DNA from: Capnocytophaga sp. oral taxon 338 str. F0234
Lineage (GTDB): Bacteria > Bacteroidota > Bacteroidia > Flavobacteriales > Flavobacteriaceae
Assembly (NCBI RefSeq): GCF_000192225.1
Contig: NZ_GL872413.1
Span: forward strand, 515,455 to 579,454
DNA: 64,000 bases
Reading direction: 5' to 3'
The position numbers and the translations under genes are program-made. Below are positions 28,338-37,419 of this stretch, piece by piece; position 1 is the first letter of the stretch, and every line of letters begins with the position of its first letter. The notes beneath the pieces are model-generated. The model did no database searches and had not been told where the DNA came from. It saw nothing but the letters and a program-made list of their open reading frames with translations.

Positions 28338-29237
28338 TTAAATATCAAAAACACGTTTAGCTACTTTGAAAGTATTTGTATGTGCTGTAAGGATGATGGA
28401 TAATCTTGGAGAATAGCCTCCTCCCATACTACATTGTATAGGGATTTGTCTTTTTTTACATTGCTCAAATACGAGCTTATCACGCTCAGCACATCCTTCT
28501 ATACTGAGATTCAGCTTTCCTAATTTGTCACTCTCTAACACATCCACCCCCGATTGGTAAAAGACAAAATCAGGCTGATGCTTCTCAAAGAGCTTAGTAA
28601 GTGCCTCCTTCAAGAGGGAAAGATATACTGTGTCGGTGGTTTTATCTTCCAATTCAATATCCATATCGGATTGTTCCTTAACAAAGGGATAGTTACCTTT
28701 GGCATGCATGGAAAAAGTAAAAACCTCAGGAGTATGTGAGAATATTTCTGCGGTACCATTTCCCTGATGTACATCTAGATCAATGATAAGAATACGCTTT
28801 GCCTTCCTATATTGGAGCAGATAAGCCGCTGCTATAGCCTGGTCATTAAGCATACAGAAACCTTCGCCTCGGTTGGAATAAGCATGGTGAGTACCCCCTG
28901 CTATGTTGAAGGCAATTCCATCCTCCAATGCATACAAGGCACCATCAATGGTTCCCTGTACTAAGGTGAGTTCTCTATCCACAAGCTGCTGGCTCTGTAT
29001 AAAACCTATGTGAATACGGGTACGCTCATCAAGGGTTAATCCTATAAAATCCTTTACATATTGTGGACTATGTACAAGGGTAGCACTAGCAAAAGATACT
29101 TTCTTAGGAGAGAAGAAGTCCTGCTTCTGTACCACTCCTTCCCAGAGGAGTTGTTCGTGTAAAAGGGCATATTTCTCCATTGGGAAACGATGATTTTCAG
29201 GCACAGGATATGTATAGATAGGGTCAAATGCGATCAT
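28338..29237 (-). CDS. Histone deacetylase-like (acetylpolyamine/AcuC-type) hydrolase
   Basis: Zinc-dependent arginase/deacetylase-fold protein of 299 residues. The His-His dyad is in AGGTHHAYSNRGEGFCMLND, the metal-binding Asp-x-His in IIDLDVHQGNGTAEIF, and the third ligand in YQSGVDVLESDKLGKLNLS. The Tyr near the end is in MGGGYSPRL. It removes acyl groups from lysine or small amines; the substrate is unknown. Single gene. Confidence 0.92.
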   Translation of the reverse strand: MIAFDPIYTYPVPENHRFPMEKYALLHEQLLWEGVVQKQDFFSPKKVSFASATLVHSPQYVKDFIGLTLDERTRIHIGFIQSQQLVDRELTLVQGTIDGALYALEDGIAFNIAGGTHHAYSNRGEGFCMLNDQAIAAAYLLQYRKAKRILIIDLDVHQGNGTAEIFSHTPEVFTFSMHAKGNYPFVKEQSDMDIELEDKTTDTVYLSLLKEALTKLFEKHQPDFVFYQSGVDVLESDKLGKLNLSIEGCAERDKLVFEQCKKRQIPIQCSMGGGYSPRLSIILTAHTNTFKVAKRVFDI

Positions 29238-29262
29238 TTGTATAAAAAACGATTCTTTTTAA

Positions 29263-29293
29263 AGATAAAAAAACCGTCCCTTATGAGACGGTT
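29263..29293 (-). terminator. Terminator after the downstream DUF805 gene
   Basis: Arms AAACCGTC and GACGGTTT around a short loop; read on the minus strand it is followed by a T run. Confidence 0.75.
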
Positions 29294-29313
29294 TGTACGG
29301 TTACTTTTGTAGC

Positions 29314-29682
29314 TTATTCTCCTGCCTTTGGATCAGGACCGTAAGCATTTTCTCCTTTATCACCTTCTGTAAACATTAGGATAAGATTATAGATAGGAAT
29401 GAGGATATACCACCAATCTTTTCCACAATCTTGCACCCTACGTACAGAAATAGCAATATTAGGAACTAAGATAGCAAGATATGCTAGCCCCATGATTCCT
29501 GAAAATATGCTTCCTAATGTCTGGGAGATGGCACCTAACATTCCTGCTAAAAAGCCAAGGATAAAGAAAATAATAAAAGTAAATAGGAAAAACATCCAAT
29601 ACTCTTTTCTTCTCGCCCTTCCCTTAAAGTCAGCATACTTTTTTGTAAGAATTTCTACAAAATACTTGTTAAATTGCTCCAT
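29314..29682 (-). CDS. DUF805 family membrane protein, copy 1
   Basis: Protein of 122 residues with an amphipathic start (FNKYFVEILTKKYADFKGRARRKEYWMF), two or three membrane helices and the DUF805 signature ISVRRVQDCGKDWWYILIPIYNLILMFTEGDKGENAYGPDPK. Function unknown. It is a close paralog of the gene upstream, and the C-terminal 45 residues are nearly identical. It has its own promoter core. Confidence 0.9.
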   Translation of the reverse strand: MEQFNKYFVEILTKKYADFKGRARRKEYWMFFLFTFIIFFILGFLAGMLGAISQTLGSIFSGIMGLAYLAILVPNIAISVRRVQDCGKDWWYILIPIYNLILMFTEGDKGENAYGPDPKAGE

Positions 29683-29740
29683 GTTGTGTACTTTTTTACA
29701 CCTACTCTATTAGCTTTTCGGTTTCCGCTTTTTTGACAGG

Positions 29741-29748
29741 CAAATTTA
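29741..29748 (-). promoter_or_regulatory. Promoter element of DUF805 copy 1
   Basis: TAAATTTG on the minus strand, 59 bases before the start codon. Confidence 0.4.
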
Positions 29749-29790
29749 AGATAAATAAATGAATTAAACAAATATTATTATAAAAATTTA

Positions 29791-30159
29791 TCATTCACCT
29801 GCTTTAGGGTCAGCACCGTAAGCATTTTCTCCTTTGTTACCTTCTGTAAACATAAGAATAAGGTTATAAATAGGGATAAGGATATACCACCAATCCTTCC
29901 CACAATCATGTACTCGACGCACAGAGATAGCAATACTAGGTAGAATGACAATTAGTATACAGATGCCTACCAATACCATAAAAATATCCCCTAAAGAAGG
30001 AGAGAGTCCTGATAGAATAATACCTAAAACATCTATTCCCACAAGAAGAATGACTGTGCATAAGGTAAACATCCAATACTCTTTTCTTCTGGCACGTCCG
30101 CGAAAGTCCGCAAATTTCTTTAAGCAGATCTCTACAAAATATTTATTTAAAAACTCCAT
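29791..30159 (-). CDS. DUF805 family membrane protein, copy 2
   Basis: Protein of 122 residues, the same length as copy 1, once the ATG at 30159 (MEFLNKYFVEICLKKFADF) is used. The frame is open further upstream to a TTG at 30234, but that lies before the promoter core. Same architecture: basic amphipathic start, membrane helices, then RRVHDCGKDWWYILIPIYN. The two genes are a tandem duplication whose middle helices have diverged while both ends stayed conserved. Function unknown. Confidence 0.9.
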   Translation of the reverse strand: MEFLNKYFVEICLKKFADFRGRARRKEYWMFTLCTVILLVGIDVLGIILSGLSPSLGDIFMVLVGICILIVILPSIAISVRRVHDCGKDWWYILIPIYNLILMFTEGNKGENAYGADPKAGE

Positions 30160-30200
30160 AACAAAATAATTTTCTTGTTCTTTGGAATTTAATGGCACTG

Positions 30201-30208
30201 CAAAATTA
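30201..30208 (-). promoter_or_regulatory. Promoter element of DUF805 copy 2
   Basis: TAATTTTG on the minus strand, 42 bases before the ATG at 30159. It supports that start over the upstream TTG. Confidence 0.5.
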
Positions 30209-30381
30209 GTAAAAATAGATAAAACATCCAACAAATTTTTATATTTTCGTATACATTATAGTCACTTAAATATAGCTAATTTTAGATGTTTTTCCTTTGA
30301 AAGGATTAATCCAGTAACTTGTGAAGCAATCAGTACCTTTCTCTTTCCAGATGAAAGGGAGTCTTATTTAAGAAATTCTTT

Positions 30382-31370
30382 TTAAGGTACTTCTACTGTA
30401 TTGATAATCTTATTGATGATTTCTACAGAATTAATATTCTCAGCTTCTGCTTCATAGGTGATGCCTATACGGTGGCGTAGTACATCAAAGATTACGGCTC
30501 TCACATCCTCTGGTACCACATAGCCACGGCGGCGAATGAAGGCATGGCATTTAGCTGCAATCGCCAAATTGATACTTCCACGAGGAGAAGCCCCAAACTG
30601 TATCAGTCCCTTAAGGTCAGGGAGATTATATTTCTCAGGATAACGGGTAGCGAAGACAATATCAAGGATATATTTTTCTATCTTTTCATCCATATAAACC
30701 TCTCTGGCAGCCTGTTGGGCATGCAATATTTCTTCTAGGCTTACTACCTGATTTACGGGTTTTTGTTCTCCAGAAAGGTTATTGCGCATGATAAACTGTT
30801 CCTCGTCCAATTTGGGATAGTCTATAACAGCCTTAAGCATAAAACGGTCTACTTGTGCTTCAGGAAGAGGATAAGTACCTTCCTGTTCTACGGGGTTTTG
30901 TGTAGCCATTACAAGGAAAGGTTTATCAAGGACAAAGGTGGTATCGCCTATGGTTACTTGCTTTCCTGCATTGCTTCAAGGAGGGCTGATTGTACTTTAG
31001 CAGGGGCACGGTTGATTTCGTCAGCAAGTACGAAGTTTGCAAAAATAGGTCCTTTTTTTATGGAGAATTCATTTTGCTTTATGTTATAAGTCATAGTACC
31101 TATTACATCGGCAGGGAGTAGGTCAGGGGTGAACTGGATTCTACTGAAGGAGCCATGCACCGCTTTGGCAAGAGTATTGATAGAAAGGGTTTTCGCAAGA
31201 CCTGGCACCCCTTCTAAAAGGATGTGTCCTTGACCTAAAAGCCCTATAAGCAAGGTGTCTATCATGTGTTTTTGTCCGACAATTACTTTGGACATCTCTG
31301 AGCTAAGTGCTTCTATGAATACGCTTTCTCGCTCTATTTTTTCATTAATATGACTAATGTCAACACTCAT
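30382..31370 (-). pseudogene. MoxR-family AAA ATPase, split by a frameshift
   Basis: Two adjoining minus frames together give one complete MoxR ATPase of about 330 residues. The upstream part (31370-30954) carries Walker A GVPGLAKT and Walker B FVLADEINRAPAKVQSALLEAMQE, then runs into SK-stop. The downstream part (from about 30958 to 30382) continues with QVTIGDTTF, sensor 1 MATQNPVEQEGTYPLPEAQVDRFM and the lid domain. The expected E-K-Q-V junction is restored by adding one A, so an AAAA run has become AAA (30962-30964 on the plus strand). It is either a sequencing error or a recent null mutation. The usual DUF58/von Willebrand partner genes are absent on both sides. Confidence 0.85.
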
Positions 31371-31488
31371 AATCTCAAAATATTTGTTTGTATTTAAATC
31401 AGGTTGCTAAATTATTGTTTTTTTTTCAATTTAACTGTTAGTAAAAAGTGAAAAGTGGGAAAAGAAAAGTTATTTTTTCATTTTTTTG

Positions 31489-32406
31489 TTATTGAATATT
31501 TACTTTGATAACCGATTTGCTCTCAAAAGGAATCACTTTTCCTTTCTGATGAGAGAGATCCCCTTCTACTTCTGTTTCTCCTTTGAGGGTTTGTTCTGCA
31601 GAGGCTTTCTGTATCCATCGGGAAGAAGGGTCAAGCCAAATGTGAATGATAATTTCTCCATTCATAGTGAAGAAGACATATTGTCCCTGTTGGAGGATTA
31701 CTTTTTCTTTGTTGGTTGCTATTTTTGCCTTTCCTTGAATATAAAGGGATTGTTCTGTTGCCTCCATAAGAGTGTATTGAGTTTTTATATTTACATTCAT
31801 CTCTTTGGAGAGGAAGGAGGATATCTCCCAGCTATCTCCTACATGAACTCTTTGACGAGGTAGGACAGAGAGTACATTGGAGAGATTGGACTGTAAAGTG
31901 GTCTCTGAGAAGGCAGCTTCCAACTGAGCTTGTACTTGTTGTTTTTCAAAAGAGGTTAAGGGGGCATCCTTAGGTTGTTTCTTTTCGAGGTGCTTCATAG
32001 CACGTTCTATAAGAGGTTTTGTTTCCGAGAGTTTTACTATTTTTCCTTTAGTACTAAGTTCTCCCTTAAGGGGTTGCTTGCAAAGTTCTTTGGCTGCTTG
32101 GTTGGTATAATCAGGAATCTTTCCCAGTGGCATTACCTGGCCATTCACTTTTGTCTCCATCTGTAGGGAGGCTTGTTCATAGTGAAGGCTCATAGGGTAG
32201 ATCATCTTATCTTCCCTACCCACTGTATAGCGTATGCGTACCTCACTACGAGCTTTTGTTTCTACTTGAGCCCCCTCAATTTCTTGTTTTGATGAGACTT
32301 CTGAGAGGATATTTTGGTAATATTTCTCCCTAGGATTGAGCGATAAGCTTAGGTCTATTGCTTGAGCATATCCTAAAAAAGGAAGAAAGAATAATAGATA
32401 CTTCAT
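31489..32406 (-). CDS. DUF6263-like secreted protein
   Basis: Protein of 305 residues with a signal peptide (LLFFLPFLGYAQA). Mostly beta-strand sequence follows, with alternating Lys/Glu and hydrophobic residues, including TKGKIVKLSETKPLIERAMKHL and LSNVLSVLPRQRVHVGDSWEISSFL. This arrangement resembles DUF6263 proteins of Bacteroidota. It is probably periplasmic; function unknown. It lies 118 bases before the split moxR and 37 bases after uppP. Confidence 0.6.
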   Translation of the reverse strand: MKYLLFFLPFLGYAQAIDLSLSLNPREKYYQNILSEVSSKQEIEGAQVETKARSEVRIRYTVGREDKMIYPMSLHYEQASLQMETKVNGQVMPLGKIPDYTNQAAKELCKQPLKGELSTKGKIVKLSETKPLIERAMKHLEKKQPKDAPLTSFEKQQVQAQLEAAFSETTLQSNLSNVLSVLPRQRVHVGDSWEISSFLSKEMNVNIKTQYTLMEATEQSLYIQGKAKIATNKEKVILQQGQYVFFTMNGEIIIHIWLDPSSRWIQKASAEQTLKGETEVEGDLSHQKGKVIPFESKSVIKVNIQ

Positions 32407-32442
32407 AATAAAAGGCTTAATGATGAATTCCCTTATGAGGAT

Positions 32443-33255
32443 TTATTTATTCAACAGAAAAATGAGCAGAATCCCTCCTACTATAATGCGATAATATCCC
32501 CATAGTGAGAAGCCATACTTCTTGATTAGGTTCACAAATCCCTTGATAGCAAGGATTGCCACAATATAAGCCACAATGTTGCCAATGAGGAACATGGAAA
32601 GCTTATCGGAGTTATCTGCAAGGAGCTGGTATCCCTTTAGAGATTCTCCACTTCCCTGATAATGCTTTAAGAATAAGGAATATACCGTTACAGCGAGCAT
32701 CGTAGGTACTGCAAGGAAAAAGGAAAATTCTGCGGCAAGTTCCCGAGAGAGTTTCTGTTGCATACCTCCAATGATGGAAGCGGCTGACCTACTTGTGCCA
32801 GGCATCATAGCCAAGCACTGCCACAGACCAATAATGACCGCTTTCTTAATAGAGATATCCTTCTCATGTAATATAGTTGGGTGCTGAAAGAAACGATCTA
32901 TAAAAAGTAGGACAATCCCCCCTACGATAAGCATTATAGCAATATATACAGGGGCTCCCATGACAGAATCTATATAATCATCAAGGAGCTTACCCAGTAT
33001 TAAGGCAGGTAGTACGGCACAGATTAATTTCAAATAGAACTGCCATTTACTAAAGTCCAGAAACTTACGCCAGTAGAGGGTTACTACTGCCAAAATAGCT
33101 CCAAACTGTATACATAAGGCAAATATCTTGAAGAAATCGTCTTCGGGTAAGCCCATTAGCTCACGGGTAAAGATCATGTGAGCTGTGGAGGAAATAGGAA
33201 GGTACTCGGTGAGTCCCTCCACAATGGCAATGATAATCGCTTGTAGTAAGTCCAT
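32443..33255 (-). CDS. uppP: Undecaprenyl-diphosphatase
   Basis: Integral membrane phosphatase of the BacA/UppP family, 270 residues, which recycles undecaprenyl pyrophosphate for peptidoglycan synthesis. Active-site motifs are EGLTEYLPISSTAHMI near residue 14 and MPGTSRSAASIIGGM near residue 165. Its start overlaps the DUF3098 stop by 1 base. The order ftsX-DUF3098-uppP is conserved in Flavobacteriia; truB, which often follows, is absent. Confidence 0.96.
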   Translation of the reverse strand: MDLLQAIIIAIVEGLTEYLPISSTAHMIFTRELMGLPEDDFFKIFALCIQFGAILAVVTLYWRKFLDFSKWQFYLKLICAVLPALILGKLLDDYIDSVMGAPVYIAIMLIVGGIVLLFIDRFFQHPTILHEKDISIKKAVIIGLWQCLAMMPGTSRSAASIIGGMQQKLSRELAAEFSFFLAVPTMLAVTVYSLFLKHYQGSGESLKGYQLLADNSDKLSMFLIGNIVAYIVAILAIKGFVNLIKKYGFSLWGYYRIIVGGILLIFLLNK

Positions 33256-33476
33256 TAGCTTTCTTTTTCTTTGTCCGTATACAAAATGGCAAATATTTCT
33301 ACTCCAAAGCCTAAGAGAACTAAGGCAGGAGCAAGGCTGATACGTCTGAAGCTAAAAATAGCAGGATTAAAGACTTTTGGGTCATCACTACCTCCTCCAC
33401 TCATAGTGAGGAAGCCCACAGCTATAAGCCCCAAACCAAGGAGCATTAACAAGTAGTTTTTCTTCTTAAAAATCAC
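33255..33476 (-). CDS. DUF3098 family protein
   Basis: Small protein of 73 residues with two membrane helices (YLLMLLGLGLIAVGFLTM and LAPALVLLGFGVEIFAILY) linked by a Gly-Gly-rich loop GGGSDDPKVFNPAIFSFRRI, the DUF3098 pattern. Function unknown. It always sits between ftsX and uppP in this group of bacteria, so a cell-envelope role is likely (inference). Confidence 0.88.
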   Translation of the reverse strand: MIFKKKNYLLMLLGLGLIAVGFLTMSGGGSDDPKVFNPAIFSFRRISLAPALVLLGFGVEIFAILYTDKEKES

Positions 33477-33526
33477 TTTTTTAGTTTTTAAATTTGAATT
33501 CTAATTTTTACTTCTTTACATTCTCA

Positions 33527-34405
33527 TTAGTAATAGAGTTCGTCTGTATGTAGGTTCAAGAAGCGTTGTGCAGCAAAATAAGTGCTGATCCAGCTGATGA
33601 ATATTCCTATAATGAACAGTCCTCCGAATACGAGAATAAAATCGTTCGTACGAGTGAAGATATCCAGCTCAGGCCATGATTGATTTAGATAGTACAAGCA
33701 TATTGTAAGGGCTATACATGCGAGTATAGCACTTAAGAGTCCTAACCATATATTGGTAATCACAAAAGGGCGACGAATGAAAGCTTTAGTAGCCCCTACC
33801 AGTTGCATAGTCTTGATAATAAACCGTTTGGAATATACGGAAAGCCGTATGGAGGAATTGATAAGGAGCATTGCTACAAAGGTAAAGATAATAGAAATGC
33901 TCAGTATAATTAGGCTAACATTCTGGATATTACTGTGTATCTTCTTCACGGAAGCCTTATCATAGTATACTTCTTTCACAGAGGCATTCTGTAAGATATT
34001 TTCTTTAATCTCTTCCATCTTCAGAGGATTTACATAATCGGCTTTTAGGTTTAGGTCGAAGGAATTTTGCAAGGGGTTATCTCCTATAACACTAATAAAA
34101 TCCTCTCCTAATTCTTCACTGAAGGATTGGGCTGCTTCTTCTTTGGAAATAAAGCTTATCTTCTTAGTATATTCAGCTACAGAGAGCTCTTTCTGTAGTT
34201 GTTGTATATCTGCTTCTTTGGCAGTATCCTTTAGGAAAATGGACATACTTAAGTTCTCCTTGTAGTTATCGGTAAAGTTCTTGGCATTAATCATTAGAAA
34301 TCCCAAAATACCCAAGAGAAATAATACCAGAGTAATACTCAGAGTAACAGAAAAATAGGAAGAGATAAGTTTCCTGCGATTATAACGTTCAGTTCGGGTA
34401 TGCAC
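33527..34405 (-). CDS. ftsX: Cell division protein FtsX
   Basis: ABC-transporter-like permease of 292 residues with four membrane helices and a large periplasmic loop after helix 1, containing MSIFLKDTAKEADIQQLQKEL as in other FtsX proteins. The FtsX permease domain, including MQLVGATKAFIRRPF, is in the C-terminal half. With FtsE, encoded elsewhere, it activates peptidoglycan hydrolysis at the septum. First gene of ftsX-DUF3098-uppP. Confidence 0.94.
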   Translation of the reverse strand: MHTRTERYNRRKLISSYFSVTLSITLVLFLLGILGFLMINAKNFTDNYKENLSMSIFLKDTAKEADIQQLQKELSVAEYTKKISFISKEEAAQSFSEELGEDFISVIGDNPLQNSFDLNLKADYVNPLKMEEIKENILQNASVKEVYYDKASVKKIHSNIQNVSLIILSISIIFTFVAMLLINSSIRLSVYSKRFIIKTMQLVGATKAFIRRPFVITNIWLGLLSAILACIALTICLYYLNQSWPELDIFTRTNDFILVFGGLFIIGIFISWISTYFAAQRFLNLHTDELYY

Positions 34406-34579
34406 TTTTTATGTATGTTTTGAAAATGAGTGTAAAAGTAGTAATTTTTACTTAGCTGGTATATACTCTCTGAAAAATACACAAAACTTTAACTTTTGTT
34501 AATTTTTTTTAAGATGAAGAGTGAGTGGGTGCAGTGTGTATATTTGTTTTTAAAATTTGTTTTTCTAAAAAATCATTCT

Positions 34580-34587
34580 TACTTTTG
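34580..34587 (+). promoter_or_regulatory. Promoter element of the UbiA gene
   Basis: TACTTTTG, 47 bases before the start codon. Confidence 0.45.
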
Positions 34588-34634
34588 CAAGCCAAAGGCT
34601 CATCATGAGATCATCAACAATTCATCAATAATTC

Positions 34635-35498
34635 ATGTTTCCTTTTTCAAAGTTTTTAGGGCTTTTTTCTGTAGTTAGGGGATATAATATTCTCATGATA
34701 TGTATTGCCCAATACCTGACGGCTATCTTTATCCTCTCCAAGCGTCCGATAAGGCAAGTACTCTTTGACAGGCATCTTTTTGTTATTGTGCTAGCAGGAG
34801 CCTTAGCTGTGGCAGGAGGATATATTATTAATGCCTTTTATGATAAAGAGAAGGACTTGATTAATGAACCTACACGCGCTATGATTCAGCGCTTAGTAGG
34901 GCAGAATACCCAACTGACACTCTACTTTATCCTTAACTTCCTTTCGGTGATTGTGGCAAGTTATGTATCCTTCCGTGCAGTACTTTTTTTTTCTATTTAT
35001 ATCTTTATGATGTGGTTCTACTCCCACCGATTGAAGAAAATAGTTTTGGTAGGTAATATTGTATCAGGAATACTCTCTATTATACCTTTCTTTGCTATCT
35101 TTGTTTATTATCATAATTTTCAAAAGATTATATTTGTACATGCTGCCTTCTTGTACTATCTACTTTTGGCAAAGGACTTTGTAAAAGACCTCCAGAATAT
35201 CAAGGGGGACTTTGCTTTAGGCTATCATACCATTGCTACGGACTATGGGGAGAAGAGTTCCAAGCAGCTTATTTCAGTTCTTATAGGGCTTACTCTCATT
35301 TGCATTTACTTTCTCACCGCTTTTCCCGATACAGGAGCTATGAAGTATTATTTTATACTTGCGGCTATCCTGCTTATTAGTGTTTTTATCCCTATTCTTT
35401 GGAAGAGTAGGACGGAGGTACATTATGCCTTCTTAAGAAACTTGCTTAAGATTATTATAGTGGTAGGTGTTTTCTGTATTGTTCTTATAAGAAGATAA
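34635..35498 (+). CDS. UbiA-family prenyltransferase
   Basis: Integral membrane protein of 287 residues with about eight helices. The first Asp-rich motif is NAFYDKEKDLINEP (about residues 68-81) and the second is in AKDFVKDLQNIKGDFALGYHT. The sequence is closest in style to the geranylgeranylglycerol-phosphate geranylgeranyltransferase-like proteins of Flavobacteriia, but MenA-type or haem-related substrates cannot be excluded. Stop one base from that of the converging membrane protein gene. Confidence 0.8.
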   Translation: MFPFSKFLGLFSVVRGYNILMICIAQYLTAIFILSKRPIRQVLFDRHLFVIVLAGALAVAGGYIINAFYDKEKDLINEPTRAMIQRLVGQNTQLTLYFILNFLSVIVASYVSFRAVLFFSIYIFMMWFYSHRLKKIVLVGNIVSGILSIIPFFAIFVYYHNFQKIIFVHAAFLYYLLLAKDFVKDLQNIKGDFALGYHTIATDYGEKSSKQLISVLIGLTLICIYFLTAFPDTGAMKYYFILAAILLISVFIPILWKSRTEVHYAFLRNLLKIIIVVGVFCIVLIRR

Positions 35499-36191
35499 TT
35501 ATTTTGAGGATTTGTTCCTTTTGCTTTTCCATATCCAATAGAACTTATTTAGGAAGAAGCCCAAAGAGAAAAGTGCTATAAAGAAAAGAAATATCTGACT
35601 GAGTAGAAGGATGTTTAAAGGTTCACTTTTAGGTACATAGATAATTTGCCCACTGGCAGTCAAAGCGAGACCTAAAAGGGTTACAAAAATACTCATCAAA
35701 AAATGTACTTCCAATCGCAAGTCCCTCTCTGGAAGCGCCCATGCGATAGCTTTAGCTCCTGCTATGATAAAGAACAGGGTCATCCCTATAATAATGAAGG
35801 TTATTGTCTGGAAATCCACTCCGGAGAAGTAGAAAAAAGCCTGTGCAAGCCCATAGAATAGACAAGGGAAGATGAGTACACCAGGGAACCACCTTAACAC
35901 CTGTGTCCATCTGCTTTCTCTATTCTGATAGTAATCCCTTAGCGCGACAAAGCAGAAAAGAATTCCTATGGCTGACTCTATAGTAACCAAAACCGCCATA
36001 TCACTGAGAATTTTGATATTGGAGAGCATTTGATCAAGAGTTACTTGGGATTGTTCTGAGGCAAAATCATATACCCGCCAGAGGAACCCTCCTACAATCA
36101 ATCCGAATAAGGTAACCTGCCACAGTTTCCAAAAACTGAGTTTGATAATGGAATTCAGCAGGATAAAAATAAGGAGTAAACTCACTAACAT
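35499..36191 (-). CDS. Seven-helix conserved membrane protein of unknown function
   Basis: Protein of about 230 residues with seven hydrophobic helices and a basic C-terminal end (WKSKRNKSSK). An in-frame GTG two codons earlier (36197) is possible. No catalytic motif is seen. It lies 11 bases after the phosphoribosyltransferase gene, so it is probably co-transcribed with it. Confidence 0.7.
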   Translation of the reverse strand: MLVSLLLIFILLNSIIKLSFWKLWQVTLFGLIVGGFLWRVYDFASEQSQVTLDQMLSNIKILSDMAVLVTIESAIGILFCFVALRDYYQNRESRWTQVLRWFPGVLIFPCLFYGLAQAFFYFSGVDFQTITFIIIGMTLFFIIAGAKAIAWALPERDLRLEVHFLMSIFVTLLGLALTASGQIIYVPKSEPLNILLLSQIFLFFIALFSLGFFLNKFYWIWKSKRNKSSK

Positions 36192-36202
36192 AATCACTAT
36201 TT

Positions 36203-36691
36203 TTATTGGAGATATGCCACAGGAGCACCTTCAAAACTTACTTCTATATGTTCTTGTAAGGAGGTGGAAAGGGAGATGCCCTTAAAGTCCGCCTTAATAG
36301 GGAATTTCTTATGGTTACGATTCACCAAGACCGCCGTTTTGAGCTGTTTTAAAGGCACTTCCAAGAAATGCTTTACCCCATAAATGAGGGTAGCTCCTGT
36401 ACTTAATACATCGTCCACCAATACCACAGACTGATGGGTATAAGCCTCCACAGGTAGAGAGGTAGTAACAGGGGCGAGTACATTAGTTTTATTCACAATG
36501 ACCTTACATAGTTCTATAGGAATAGGACAGAAACTTTTAAGTTCTTGATAGAGCTTTTCTGCCAATATATAGCCATTCTTTTCAATCCCAGCAAGGATAA
36601 AATGTTCCTCGTGGATATTTGCTTCATATATTTGGTAAGCGATTCTACGGATTTTGTGAGCTATCTGCTCTTGATTTAGTATAATAGTCAT
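36203..36691 (-). CDS. Phosphoribosyltransferase
   Basis: Type I phosphoribosyltransferase fold, 162 residues, with the PRPP-binding motif VVLVDDVLSTGATLIYGV (about residues 89-106). It resembles PyrR/Hpt-type proteins, but no RNA-binding PyrR features or purine-specific hood can be assigned. It probably salvages a nucleobase in the cytoplasm. It follows the S4 protein gene by 18 bases. Confidence 0.85.
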   Translation of the reverse strand: MTIILNQEQIAHKIRRIAYQIYEANIHEEHFILAGIEKNGYILAEKLYQELKSFCPIPIELCKVIVNKTNVLAPVTTSLPVEAYTHQSVVLVDDVLSTGATLIYGVKHFLEVPLKQLKTAVLVNRNHKKFPIKADFKGISLSTSLQEHIEVSFEGAPVAYLQ

Positions 36692-36709
36692 AGTAAAGGG
36701 TTTGAGTAA

Positions 36710-37078
36710 TTATTCATTCTCTAAGAACTGTTCGAGTTCTCGGCGGTCTTTCTTTGTAGGGCGACCTTCTCCTTTCTTTCGGTAATATTCTTGAGCTTGT
36801 TGTTGAGCCTGTGCTTGTTCAAAAGCCTCAGGGGGGGTGTTATCCGTTCGGTATAGGTCTACAAGTTTTGCTCCTACGCGTGATTCTGGGAGGTCATTCA
36901 CTACAATTTCATAGGTAATTTGATCCTTGCGTATTTGTATCTTATCCTGAGGGAATACCTCTTTGGAGGCTTTAGCAGCTTCTCCATTGATGCGGATATG
37001 TCCTTTCTTGCAGGCTTCTGTGGCTATATTGCGTGTTTTGTAATAACGTACACACCATAAGTATTTGTCTATTCTCAT
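36710..37078 (-). CDS. S4-domain RNA-binding protein, Hsp15-like
   Basis: Protein of 122 residues. The N-terminal S4 domain (MRIDKYLWCVRYYKTRNIATEACKKGHIRINGEAAK) binds structured RNA; the C-terminal tail is rich in Gln, Glu and Lys with RPTKKDRREL. Hsp15-like proteins bind stalled 50S subunits carrying nascent chains. First of a three-gene minus-strand run. Confidence 0.9.
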   Translation of the reverse strand: MRIDKYLWCVRYYKTRNIATEACKKGHIRINGEAAKASKEVFPQDKIQIRKDQITYEIVVNDLPESRVGAKLVDLYRTDNTPPEAFEQAQAQQQAQEYYRKKGEGRPTKKDRRELEQFLENE

Positions 37079-37419
37079 TAAGCGTTATTATTTTAAAGTT
37101 TTTCTCTTGGACAGATTAGGGCTGAGTCCCAAAAAATCACCTTAACTTCCGTATGGGGCAGGAATCCTTAGAGTTGCATAGAATGGAAGGGTAATGGTAT
37201 TCCCAATAATGCCAGCATTTCTCCAGGTCTGTCTCAAAGTTAAGAATGTAGCTTTTTGACATAGAGGGGAATGGAGTTCGGTAGTCATTATAAGACCGTG
37301 TTAAGTATTTGATAATTAGCACATTGCAAAAATAATATTCATTTGTTTGAAAAAGCCATGCAAAAATACAAGAATTTTTCGTAACTTGCACCCAAATTTA
37401 AGTATTTATTTTTCAAAAG
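37079..37419. other. Gene-free gap between the S4 and FKBP genes
   Basis: No supported gene. On the minus strand three TAnnTTTG matches are present (37242-37235, 37333-37326 and near 37368-37361); any could start the S4 operon. An 84-codon open frame here begins with GTG and shows no recognisable features. Confidence 0.5.

Noticed and set aside
37137-37391. 84-codon frame between the S4 and FKBP genes
   Set aside because: Begins with GTG, has no ribosome-binding site or known motif, and is crossed by promoter-like elements.
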